From: Tubulanus polymorphus
Lineage: Eukaryota; Nemertea; Palaeonemertea; Tubulaniformes; Tubulanidae
Assembly (NCBI RefSeq): GCF_964204645.1
Contig: NC_134025.1
Span: 7,445,001 to 7,509,000 of the forward strand
Length of the DNA stretch: 64,000 nucleotides
Direction of reading: 5' to 3'
The notes beneath the pieces are model-generated. The model was not told the origin of the DNA, made no database searches, and saw only the letters and a program-made list of their open reading frames with translations. Of this stretch, positions 37,701 through 49,877 are shown in pieces. The position numbers were made by a program, and so were the translations under genes. Positions within the stretch are counted from its first letter, which is position 1. Each line of letters opens with the position of its first letter.

Positions 37701-38980
37701 CGTAGCTCGAAATGACCGAACATTAACAAGTTGTCACGGTGCTTTCCTGTCACCGATTAAAAATCCAAAGGTTGTCTCTAATCGTAGTATGCCTTTGCTT
37801 CCTTCTCCATCCTTCAAGTATCCGAATCTCAAAGCTTGGGTGGAAAATATGGCTCACAAATCGCCTCGAAAATTGCCACCTGCTTCACCTCGGAAACTGA
37901 TTATTTCACCACTGAAGCATCACATGTTAGGGAATTCTAAATTGGCAAATACCGAACATACAACGCCGGGTCGAGGTGTAAAACGCAAACGGGATGACGA
38001 AAATCTAGTCGACGCGTCCAAACGACAGTGTACGAACATCGCAGAATCAAACAACCGAAAACCATTGAGTCCTTGTTGTATCGATGTTCGAAATATCTTA
38101 CCAGATAAGTCCCGTACGTCAACTCGTAAACACTTAGACTTTGATTGCGTTGACGGACCACTGGGCCTCATTGAGAAAAGTCCTATTCTGATGGCAAAAT
38201 GTTCAAATGTACGTCGTTCATTCAGTTCACCGACGAGCAATTTACCTAATTACGTGCTCGATCCGAAACCTCGAGCTCCAGTTGGTATCGCTGCTGATCC
38301 ATCTGATATTGCCAAATCTCGAGACTGGCTCACTGAAATGAGTCAGAAACGTCGAACTTCAATTCAAATTGAAACCTCTGTTGCTAGTCCGAGAGGTACA
38401 GAGACTCCGTCTCGCCGACGTAGAAGCGTCGATCCGACATCGGCTTCTAAGAAAACACCTCGGCGAAGTCGTCCTAGTTCACCGGCAGTCGGGACTCCAT
38501 CAACAACCAGAACTAGTTCTCCTTCGAATTACCAAACTCCCAGCCGGCGAAAACGTAAATTAGATTTAACGACACCTTCATCAACTGGAGAGTCTCCATC
38601 AATGAGAAAGGTATGTGATTTTGAATATTTCATATTTACATCAAAGATCTTGTTTAACATAGAGAGATAGTACTTAATAGGTTATTACTGGCTTATTTGA
38701 GATATGAGCTTTCGCTACTAATGCATAGTAGCTTTATCACGTAAATAAGTAGAGTCAAGAAACAACGTAAAGTACTATCCATCTTTACATTTCACTGATT
38801 CAACACCAGGTTAATTACAGTCCCTCTACATATCAAAGATTTTGGTTTTATCTTGGCTACATGTAATTATAAAACACTGGATTCTGATTTCAGGGTAGAA
38901 GTCCTGCTGTAAAAGGAAATAAGTCGATACTACAATTCTTCTCGCCAGTATCTAAAGATAAAACTGGTGAAGGGGTATGA
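34765..38980 (+). CDS. DTL: DTL / CDT2, CRL4 substrate receptor
   Basis: Fourteen coding exons: 34765-34819, 35263-35345, 35652-35688, 35767-35862, 35974-36156, 36258-36323, 36402-36502, 36589-36662, 36755-36858, 36944-37161, 37288-37377, 37453-37573, 37691-38610, 38894-38980. They give 744 residues (human about 730). The N-terminal half is a WD40 propeller: ASGDQTIVLWDV, ASGSRDGHIMLWDRR (a WDxR DDB1-binding motif), WDLRKNYSIAKKEPI, HQNSTFYVKSSLSPDD and GHSGEVTSVCWSPS. The C-terminal half, mostly one 920-nt exon, is basic, rich in SP/TP sites, and ends in GNKSILQFFSP (residues 724-734), a PIP-box-like PCNA-binding motif. CDT2 brings CDT1, p21 and SET8 bound to PCNA to the CUL4-DDB1 ubiquitin ligase in S phase. 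The alternative C-terminus is discussed in the findings. Confidence 0.96.
37198..37249. repeat. Two-copy tandem duplication in a DTL intron
   Basis: AAGTTCATTATCTTTG followed by an A-run is repeated twice (units of 27 and 25 nt) in the intron before the exon at 37288-37377. Confidence 0.85.
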
Positions 38981-40212
38981 TGAGAAAGCAATGGTGTGAC
39001 CAGTTCTTGCTTTGAATTTGCATACCGATATTTTAACTTTGTTTATTAATGTTTGGTTCCAATTTTAAACGGTAATTGTGGAATAAATAGAAGATTGTCG
39101 ATTATTTTGAAAAGAAATTATTGAATACTACAGAGCAGGGCCGATAGATAAACGTTCTGAAACTTAAGCTTGTTGGTAGTGCTGCGTACCATCGATGTAT
39201 AAAAGCCATCACTTCACTTCTTGTTTTATGAGTAATACATCAATGTATTATAATAATTTTTCAAACATTTTAGAATACTTTCATTTCATGGAAATCCTTT
39301 CAAACCCGGTTCTATGTGATATCTATATTTGTACCGGTATATTTAACATTTTACTGTAATGTATAGGGGATCTTTTGGATACATTTTAATTAGCATTATT
39401 GATTAATCTCAGCATTGAAAAATATGTCGATACATGTGTAAGCATATTGTACATAAGTTTTTTGTGAATGATTAAATATCTCATGAGAAAATGAAGTTTT
39501 TTAGATTTGATAATCTTTAGTGTCATTAGGTCCAATCTTAGGTTTTCTGAACATGGGTAGTCTCCGAACTCAATTGGAATTATGATTTTTTGGTGAAAGA
39601 GAGTCCGGTTTCAAGATATATATTGGAGAAGTGTTGAATCAGGTGGACACGCCCCTCTTGTGCTGTGATAATGGCCTGAGCAGGCCTCTGGAACTGAGGT
39701 TGCATCCACCTTCGATCAGAGTCCCAACGACTACTTGATTCCTTAAAAAACTTCTAAACATATGTAGATTTTGAAGGTGCTTTAAACCCTTTGCAACTCA
39801 TCGAGCAAAATGCCCAAAACTTTCCATTTTGAGATATAGGCAATTCGAAATGTATTAGTTGCACGGAAAACCGGTATATCAAAACGGATAGACCAGGAAT
39901 TTTTTAATCCAATTAGGTGGTTTGAAAGTGTTAAGGTAAGAAACTTGCTCACAAAACCACTGAATTACTGTTTTACCGAGGTAAACAATACCGATTTTGG
40001 ACGAGTATACAGTAATTAGGATATGCAAGTGATGTGGACACTGATAGAAGTTTGAAATTTCTCCTTTAAAACTCCTTTTATCCTGGGAATGACAGATCTG
40101 TTGGGACCTTATGACTAACAAATACTACATACACATTTATGATAAACAAATACAATATTTATTCATGATATAAAGATCCACCTGCTTTGAATGGTGTACA
40201 CAAATAATGTTC
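38981..40212. other. Convergent 3' flanks of DTL and TARBP1
   Basis: 1.2 kb between convergent stop codons. GGAATAAATAG near 39080 could end the DTL transcript. On the minus strand, AATAAA-type signals at 40150-40160 (just past the TARBP1 stop) could end TARBP1. No conserved frame was found. Confidence 0.6.
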
Positions 40213-43200
40213 TTATTTTGTAACTTTAGATTTCAGCAGTTGTTGTCTGTTATATTCCCACATTAGTAGAGCACCACTGACATGAACGTTTAATGAACGA
40301 ATAATACCATACTGCGGAATCTCGACACAATTATCCAGTTCTTGAATTAGATCTACAGGAATTCCAGTTTTCTCATGGCTGAAACGATGAATAATAAGTC
40401 AAATAAGCTAGGATAAAACAAACTAGTTCTGTTTGTAGTACAGTAGACTTCGCTCAGTTCGGATCTTTTGGGACCATGAAATGTGTCCGACTTTAGTGAT
40501 ATCCGAATCAATTGGGATATTATGTATTTCATATATAGTGTCACAAAAAATATTTAAAAAAGCCGAGATGAACGGTTGAATCAAATACCGTAACCTACCC
40601 TAGTATAAGCATTGTTTTATCGGGAAATTTGAACTCCGATAGGCAAGCGCTATTAGCGGTCTGTTCTACGCCAACTATTGAGTAGCCTTTGCATCTCATT
40701 TCATTGATATACTCCTTCAACTGTATAGGCTTTACCTGATGACGGACAAAAAAGTGATCAACATTTTCATGAAAAGCTGGTAACTCCTAAATCCATCTCG
40801 GGTTTTAAAAAACCTAGAGAATATTTTTGTCGGTGTCTGATCTATGTGTGTATACATACTTCTTTAATGTTGATCCATCTTTCAGAGCTAACACTTAGAC
40901 TCTGAAAATTTTGGTTCTCCAAATACTTCATGCTTCCAATTACAAATTCATTTGCACCAAAGACTTCACAAGTACGACATAATCCTACACCATAAAATGA
41001 ACATCTCTGGTAGGTGAATTCATTCATCAATTTATTTTCCATTTTGATCAATCTGACTTACCACCTAGATTAGGTATTTTGTCAACAAGTGATGCTACAA
41101 GCAAAATTCCTGCATCTGAATTATGATGGCTAACTTTCCTATCTTCAATTTCCCTTTGTGCTTCTTCATTTGGAAACATGGTACGCCATGGTGTTATTTT
41201 CCGCTGAACATCGCCATCCAACAACTCAACATCTTCATTTTCTTATGAAATAGGAATATCCATAGACATTGGAAATTGAATGCTTCTGAATCAATAATGC
41301 TTACTTAATGAACTTACCAGCGCCTTTCATCTTCCAAGTCAAGCTGTTACTTGAGCAACTTTCTAATTCAGATAACTTCTCATTAACAAGAGAAATAAAC
41401 ATACTATTCAGATCAGGCATGTAAGTGAGGAAATCTGTAGGCGTAAGCCATTCATCATCTGCTAGTCCACTAAGTCTTGGAATCGTGTAGAATATACTCT
41501 AAAATATTGTTAGGAATAAATGCTATTCAAGTTACATATATCTAAAAGATCTTTGTTCACAATTATGAAACGGTTTTACCTGTATTGAATAATCTTTCAA
41601 AGGGTCGAACTTGAACATATAATGATTCTGGAGGGCATGGATACTTTTTGATGAATTCCTAATATAATAAATACCGGTTTGTGTAAAATAGAACGTAAAA
41701 TCATTTTTGTATCGGTATTGATGTAAGGAGTAAAACACTCACCCAATTGGCTGCATTAGATACTCTTGCATTGTACCTAGTATCGAGTGACTATAAAGTA
41801 TTTGATTTAAAGCTTTTTCTTTACTTAGATCCCACATCTTAGTCAGTATAACTTGAGCAAAAACCCGTACATTAAACTGATGGGACAAACACAGCGGAAA
41901 CACAAATTGCAGAAACCGGCCAAAATATTCCTCCTGCATATAAGATCAATTTTACATGGTTGATTGATGGTACATGGATAAAGCTCAAGCTGAAGATGAT
42001 GTATCTGTACTTTACCTGTTCTGCATTATCAGTAAGAAGCTTCCCGACATGAAATGTAATCAGCATCAAGGAACAGATAAATGCTGGTTTTTTTGACGAA
42101 ACCTAGAAGTAAATTGTTCACTGGCGGATAACTTCAAACCACCACCATTTCAGATGTAGCTAGTCACTCATCCTAAGCATGTTCCACGTCTGAGTCAACT
42201 TAATTCAAATAAATTGTATATTGTACCTGATTTAGGATTGTCCAAACATGAATATCCCTAAGTGATGCAAATCGATTAAAGATTTTGATGAGCATCCATT
42301 CAACTAGTATTCTAACCGATGGCTGTGTTTCTTTGTTCAATACTTCACATAAGTATGGAATATATTTCTCTTGCGCTTCCTAAAACACATTGTAGTCCAA
42401 ATACTACGAAACAGTACCTGACTGAATCACGTAACAGTAGAATCAGAAAATCAGATTAACAACAATGTTTGATATTACCTGTGAGAGAAATGGCTCTAAC
42501 ATGAGGACAGTAGCTATTAGTCGATGTTTCTCCCTATGACTCATAGAATTTGTAAAACATCGATATTTCTTCTGTTGCAGAACCTGTTTATATTTTGCGA
42601 TTGCTTCATGTACAAAAGTTTCAACAAATGATCGATGATCTTCCTCGTTAGTTTTCAGGTGCATTAACGAAGTCAATAACATAACACGAACCATGTGATC
42701 TTCTCTCAAATCACTGTAAATTGAAGAAATAGAATATGTACACAGAACAGATGCCGTCATCTTTTCAAAAAGCAAATCTGTAATTCTCTCCATCTCACCT
42801 GTCTTTCATGTCCATGTTTTCATAAATGGAAAAGGTATTCAGATAGGACTTCATTTCTGCATTGAACCTACAGGAAAGTTAGTTGCATGTACATGACTAT
42901 AAGCTTGATTCAAACTGAAAAGTTGTCTACAGGACTTACCTCAAACATCTCTTATGTACAGGTCCAAATATGGCAGCTTTTAGAATGTAAAGATGATAAT
43001 AACTAGCCGAAACCATATCATTTTCGAGTATCCATTTTTTACACCAAACAGACACTAGAATGTTTATAATTCCATTCTTCGCATCACCGAGTTGAAAGAT
43101 GCGATCAGCAAACTAAACATATATTGGAAAATATTCATTAATTGAAATTCAAAATATTGCTTAATTAACTTCATACTGTATATAACATTTAACCCTATAC

Positions 43201-46200
43201 ACATATATACCTCTCTTAAACAATCATCCAAATTCGTATTGAGTTTTGCCATTGATGTCATACATGGAGTGTACATGATTTCAATGAGAACTTGATATGC
43301 TGGCCAAAAGATATCTTTATTTTTGAATTGTTCAATCAATCTCGTCCAACACATATCTGACATGTCAATCATTAGTGTGATATCAAATTTTAGGATCTGA
43401 AAATAAGGCGTTTAATGGCAATACATACTACCAGGTAATTTACAGAAAATCTGTCAAAATAAAAACAATTGATGCAGAACCCTATCATAGATTACCTCTC
43501 CACATAGTAATTTTATACACTTGAATATTGGAATGATAGCTGGACTAGCACATGTATCCAATCCAGTTTTAATTGCCTCAAGTAACTGAGTCAGTCTCAG
43601 TTCATCAGTAAACATTGCTCTTATGTGCTCATGTTGCAAACAGAATTGCATGCACTGCCACTGACTGGTGTTATAACGTGAAATCAGACGACCCCATTTG
43701 TGTTTGAAGTTTCCTTGTGCCGAGATATCATTGCTACAATTTGAAAGATATCAATCCATTATCTTTCAGTTATAAAACCAGAGAATTCTCAAAAGGAAAT
43801 CGTGAAAGATTAACATACCATTTGTTAGGTAAAAATTCTGGCTTCTTGATTTCTGAAGTAACAATTTGAAGATCACAGTATTCGAGGATCTTTGACTGAA
43901 TCTTTTCGTAGAGGAGTACATTTCCTGAAAGTTTACACAGATTAGCAAGTACAGCAGTGCCAGTAACTAAGCTCAATTTCTTTTCATGAGATTCCTAAAA
44001 TAAAAAATGAACACAATTCAGTTTAGAGTTATACAGTACATCTGTGTGATCTGTAGGTAAGGAAACTACGTATACCTGGTTTTTTGCAGATTTTAGTAGA
44101 TCTATACAAGAGTCAGTGAAAATATTCAACATCGCAGCCATATCCGAATTAGGTTGAACACAAGAAATTACTTCAACACATCTTACGTATAAATCAACTT
44201 TAGCCACATCATAAAACTGAAATGATACATGAAATTTGAAAATGAAAATTTTACACCAGAACTTTTGTTTTAGCCTATAGAGACCATAACTGATACCTAC
44301 ATCAGACACTTCATGACTAATTCTAATTGATATGTAATCCAGCATCTCTTTTCTACATGTTGAGATAACACTTGAAATAAAATGTTCTAGTTTATCACCA
44401 GTTATGGGACTTGCTATGGAATGTAGATGGACAATGAATGAAAATATCACATCAATCTTATGTCGACTCATGTAAACTCTTGTAGCCACTGTATTAAGTA
44501 CTTCAATAACTTTACTGAGTAAACTTGAAAGGCTATCATTGCTGTTATCAACAGAGATTATCTCAGCATCGACACATAACAAGAGGAATTTTGTAAATCC
44601 ATCCAATATACTTTCTGAAATGGAAAAAGTAAATATTGAGAAAGTTTGAGTTGTTCATTATGAACCATGTAGAATGAATGTACCGGTATAGAATGCATTA
44701 TGATTAATCATACCGATATCGACAGGAGTTTTTTCCATTAATTCGACAGTTGTTCTTAAATATATCCTGGTCTGAGTAGAACTCCATGGGCCATCGCCAT
44801 CTGAGAGATATTTCAGTTTATCCACAGCTTCTTTCCACAATGATGATCCTCTCTCTATCACATCATCATTGACAACACAGAGATATGAAACTAAAGTAGC
44901 CTGATCTACACCTCCAATATCCTGGAAATAAAAGGTTCACCCATAAAAACATCGGTTTTTCAATTCTTAAAGGGTGAACAACGACAAAACATCTATGGCA
45001 TCTATGCGCAACAGTTAATCTTACTGTGTTGATCAAATTCAAAATTGCTTTTGTCAAGAACCACTTGATTCCAATCCTTGTTTTAACAACAACTGTTGAT
45101 GTTCCAATGAGAATTTCTCTGAAATTGAAAAAATAATCCCGATAAATAACATTCAAAAATATATCATATGATGAATGTTACCGAATCAATACCAACTTTA
45201 TAGTCTGAACATCTTCATTCTGCAGTAAACATAAATTTGGCAATTTTGCTAAACCTTGACTTATGAAGAAAAGTACAGATCCTGACCAGGATATAATCTT
45301 CATGCTACCAATAAATCTTCGCCAAAAAGCCCCTGGTGAAGATAAATATTCAATAACCGTTAAATAGAATCTAAGAAGTAAAAGGTAATTATTTTTTACT
45401 GTTTACCTTGCTGATTTGAATCACGCTTCATTGAATCAAAGACACCTTTCATAAACTCATGAAGCTTAGAAGCTACAATTGGGCAACTACCAACTTCAGC
45501 ATCATCATTCCTACAAAAATATCAAATTAGGAATGCAACATTTTCAAAGTTGTCAAATTTGACTTTATTTAGGTTTGTTATTTACCTATAGAAGTATGAT
45601 GCTTCATTGATCAACATAAGGAATGGTTTTGCAAAGAACTGAAAAGGTACAAAATTTCAGTCTTTTATATTCCAATGTCACAATTACCATACTGGTTAAG
45701 ATAATTTTTTGATATCATGGAAGATAAAGATGATAGACATTCTGACAAACCTCTGTTTGTTGAGTGACAATAGGACAGACTCGAGGATCAATTGATAATA
45801 GCTGTTCACATCCCCATTTCTGTATGAATGAACTTTCATGTCCAAAAATCCGATGGAACAAATTGAGAATCCAACTACTATGTAGGTATGCACATCCATC
45901 TACAGTGGCAAATACATTAACATTTACAGTAGAATTAACTTTAATAAATTGTCATTTAAGAAGTAGCTATCAATCGTACTTTCAGTATTTTCATATGTAG
46001 CATCGATTAATGATCTCAGTCTTGGCATCAATGGTTTTAGCACATGTATCTGCAAAAAAAGTCAAAAGGATATATCAGTAGCAGTGATGTCAATATACAC
46101 ATTAGGAATTAATTGTTGTGGGTCATGTAATTATTTCACTTACATGCTTTTCTTCGAGCATTTCAAGAATGAGGATGTAATCCTGCCAAAGAGAACTATA

Positions 46201-47226
46201 TCTTTTAACATTTTCCAGATCCCAGTAGAAGACATTATTAGAAGTTTTTCGAGGAAAACTACTACAATTATTTTCACACATTTCGATGATTCTTTTCAGA
46301 ATGTACAGACTACGTTTTCTCTGCAAGGTATCTGCACTGCTAATACCATTTTGCAAAATCATCCAGATGTTGTAATCCTTCCAACTATCAACAACAGACA
46401 GGTTGAATTCTACTTGAAACAGATAATCAGCAACACCACAGATAATCAACAGAGTACGCTCACTTGAATCGGTGCGTTTGGCAACAGCTTGTAAAATGCT
46501 TCCAAATATTACAGACTTATTCCTCAACAGAGTAGGCACAACAGTATGCAAGAACTGTAATGTAACGTTTTCATCACCATCTACTAGAATATCTTTTGTT
46601 AACTCTTCGATAGAATTGATATGATGCTTGCAGTTGACCGGGTCCTTGTAAAATATCCAAAGGAACATCTTTAACACGCTGCATGAGTGGGACACTGAAA
46701 GGTTGTTGCTTTGTAAACCGGAGTCAGAGTGGATATATTTCTTCGGAAATCCTGTATCATCCAGTTCCGTTGTCTCATTATCAACATAGTCAGATGATTG
46801 AGCTATTTTAAGAGACCTTAAACTTGCTGTCAGTAGAAGCTGAATAACTGGCTCTGCTAAATCAATCGGAACCATAGAAAGACACTCGTTAACAAGTTCA
46901 ACGATCGATGAAAATATTTCTGCATCATTTACTGCCTTCGTAAGAATACATGAACATAATTCATTGAGCACCTTCAGTAGAACGTCATTAGATCGTATCT
47001 GATCGTGAGGCAGTGATAGCCCTCCATCACTGTCGCTATAATTGTAACATGGTGGTGATTCAAGCGCTGTTGTTGTTGGTACTACTAAGTTCCTCAGCAG
47101 GGTTTTTAAGAAGTGACACTCTTTACTATCAATTCTGACCTTTCCACCATCATTTACACGATGAAAAAATGCATCGATCAACGATCTTACACATGAATTT
47201 GGTGTGAAAAATTTGGAATTATCCAT
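40213..47226 (-). CDS. TARBP1: TARBP1, SpoU-type tRNA 2'-O-methyltransferase
   Basis: Twenty-five coding exons (minus): 46144-47226, 45980-46049, 45751-45899, 45586-45638, 45407-45510, 45182-45332, 45025-45118, 44714-44921, 44301-44614, 44076-44216, 43819-43994, 43496-43733, 43211-43396, 42940-43112, 42799-42867, 42479-42713, 42227-42379, 42016-42102, 41743-41933, 41580-41658, 41318-41498, 41062-41241, 40860-40984, 40599-40735, 40213-40378. All phases match; 1580 residues (human about 1621). Residues 1 to about 1380 form a helical repeat region with little sequence conservation. The C-terminal SPOUT domain is sharp: [18 protein letters not shown] (motif 1), [12 protein letters not shown] (motif 2) and [20 protein letters not shown] (motif 3). 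The yeast homologue Trm3 makes Gm18 in tRNA; the same is inferred here. The first coding exon is unusually large (1083 nt). Confidence 0.96.
40441..40530. mobile_element. Fragment of the TA-flanked MITE family in a TARBP1 intron
   Basis: It begins after TA with CAGTAGACTTCGCTCAGTTC, similar to the left ends at 27462 and 103. No clear right end is visible, so it is probably a truncated or diverged copy. Confidence 0.35.
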
Positions 47227-47379
47227 ATTTCACTTCTTTAGATGATTCAACATGAGAGGCTCCACATTTTCGAAAAGTTGTTTGCGTGTGATTGTAACAG
47301 AAATAAAATAATAAATTTGTTTACAGGTAGATGTAATAAATCTGAAGCATCCGCTTATAAATCTAAATCGGGGAGAAAA
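47227..47379. promoter_or_regulatory. Very short shared TARBP1/GMF promoter
   Basis: Only 153 bp separate the TARBP1 and GMF start codons. Both 5' UTRs and both core promoters must fit here. No TATA box is obvious. Confidence 0.5.
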
Positions 47380-49877
47380 ATGGTAAATGTTCTTCTGTAA
47401 TTATTATCCAACTCATCTTCAGTGCTATGGGAGCCATCGCATTGATTCCTTGAAATATGTTAAAGGATTATATAGCTGTCGTTTTTGAGAATTCGTAGGG
47501 CATTTCTTCTAAAACTTTCCTGAATGAAACGAAAATTGTATCCCACAAATTCAATTCAATCTTACAATATTGAAAGGGTATCTACAAATCTTCTACCTGG
47601 GTGGGTACGATTTTTAGGCCACTTGGGCAACACAAAGTTTTGTCCCAAGTAGGCTACCGGTGTATTGATTTCACTTTTCGTCAAGAACGAATGATGTTTT
47701 TGACACGATCTTGATATTTGGTTTATGGCATTGATTATGCCTACTACGCAAGTGTATTGGCATTCTTAAAGTTGGCCCGGTTGCAATTAAGATGGTCATT
47801 ATTTGTTATTCGGCAAAATCTGCTCTTCTGCACATGAATTTGCTTGGGAAATAAATTTGTCTTGGTATGAATATGTATCCCTCTAAGCCTTTTTAGTGCC
47901 TACCATCACAAGAAAAATTGGATCAAACAGATTCAAGTGCGCCATCCTGTGAGATCTTTCTTAGGCCTCTAGTTTCTTAATGCTGATGGTTGTTACATGT
48001 ATTATGATGGATTTGCTATTCAATAGACCTATTGTATACATTCTTTGCTTGAATGGCGTCACTTGGCAGTATTAGTCGTACATGTTTCATGGTTACCAGT
48101 CCGTGTCATTGATTCAAGATATAACCTGGATGACCAGCTCTTTCTGTGACAACTTCTTGTGGAGTTTAGTAATCTGAAAATATACTCTGTATATGACAGT
48201 ACACTATCCAGAAATACCATGCAATGTGTTTGGGTTGTCTTGCTGCTTATTTCGTCTTGGTGCATTCTGAGGGTAACAATGGTTTGTCTTATGGAATTTG
48301 GATTACCCAGTATATTGTTCCCATTATCACAGGGAGTGTGTATTTTGTTACCTCATTTCGATAGCTAAGTTGTAGTTCATGACATGTACTTTAATTGTGG
48401 GGAGTTTCAAGGTCATTAGTTTCTGTTCATCATGGGACTTTGAATATTCAAATTGAAATCAGATTTTTGAGCATTTTTCACCATTTTAGAAGTGGGCATG
48501 GTGTCTCAGGACTCTAGTCTAATATCTAGCCGTTGTTCCTCGTTGTAGGGGACCATAACAAAGCCTGGTATTCAGACTACCAGGACCCCTAGTAATGTTG
48601 TTGATTTAATTTTTTCAGTGCGCACAAGTTACTATATGTGAGGTGGATGAAGATCTCAAAAAAACTCTGAAAAGGTTTAGATTTAGAAAACAGAAAAATA
48701 CTGCTGCTCTTATTTGTAAGTAGTTTAATCAATGAATTAGATTTGACCCAATGTAGAATGGATTGAAAAAAATTATTACTTATAATCATTAAATTTATGA
48801 AATGCATAATTGAAATTAAGAAACTTAATCATTGCTGTTTAATTTGCCAAATTTGACATTTTTTCGTGTCTAGATATCCAAGGAAACTAAAACGATGGCA
48901 CAATTATTTTACAACCTATTTATTCAATTTCAGTGAAGATTATTCCAGAAAAACTACTTGTAGTTTTGGATGAAGAATATGAGGTAGCTTACCAATAATC
49001 CTGTTTTCGATCATTCTGGAAATTGTCAGGATTGTTTATTGTATGTTCAATTATTTTTTAGGATAAAACTATAGAAGACCTCGTTGAAGAGTTACCATCC
49101 CATTTACCGCGATATGTTGTATATAGTTATGTTAAAAACCATGACGATGGAAGGATATCTTACCCGTTATGCTTTATATTCATCAGCCCATCAGGTAAAG
49201 TTGATTTTTGTTAAATTGATTTAATGAGGAACCTGCATAAACAGCAATCCCACTAGTTGGCGTGCTGAAAATTAGGACAGTTGTCTCTTGTCAGAATTAG
49301 TGCATTTTCAATGAACTTTGAACTGGATTTTTAGACTCCAAACCCATATATTATCACAGCATCCACCAAATATACAATACTTTCATTCTACTCGCATATC
49401 GGTATAGTCTTCATAAATAATCAATTCATTTAGGAGAAAAGTTCATTTAGATCTAATTGAAATGTAGAAGAAATCGAAGGCGGACAACCAACTATCTACT
49501 AGTGAACCTGGCGGATCCTTGCCTTGGTTTCCTTGATTGCCACAGTAGCACTGTGGAGACCGCATAAGAATTTTAATTTTTCTTGTTGTAAACAAATACA
49601 GTGGTACTGGTTTATGAACCTATATACTCCATTCATGTATTTCAGGGACAAAACCAGAACTTCAGATGATGTATGCAGGTAGTAAATTGGAGGTTGTCAA
49701 AGAGCTTGGACTGTCCAAGGTAACTATTTTCAATCGCTAGTATCTTGAATAGTTTTTGAACATTTTTATCCAAATCTTGAGTTACCGGTAACTCCTTGTC
49801 TTTAGGTTTTCGAACTGCGAAGTGTAGAAGAATTTACAGAAGAATGGCTGAATGAAAAATTATCATTATTCCGATAA
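47380..49877 (+). CDS. GMFB: Glia maturation factor (ADF-H domain)
   Basis: Six coding exons: 47380-47382, 48619-48715, 48934-48983, 49062-49194, 49646-49719, 49806-49877, giving 142 residues, the same length as vertebrate GMF. The first coding exon supplies only the ATG, directly followed by a GT donor. The next exon begins TGCGCACAAG and encodes [20 protein letters not shown], aligning with the family start. Conserved blocks are KFRFRK-like [72 protein letters not shown] binds the Arp2/3 complex and promotes branch disassembly of actin networks. Vertebrates have GMFB and GMFG, so the symbol denotes the family and not a resolved paralogue. The start exon is inferred from splice signal, phase and family pattern. 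Confidence 0.92.
47383..48618. other. GMF intron 1, nothing recognised
   Basis: A 1.2-kb intron between the one-codon first exon and exon 2. Frames of about 70 aa on both strands near 48.1-48.4 kb overlap each other and show no family features. Confidence 0.5.

Noticed and set aside
37920-38563. Frames antisense or out of frame to the large DTL exon
   Set aside because: Shadows of the 920-nt coding exon with no independent signals.
46084-46467. 127-codon + strand frame
   Set aside because: Entirely antisense to TARBP1 coding exon 1, which has clear support.
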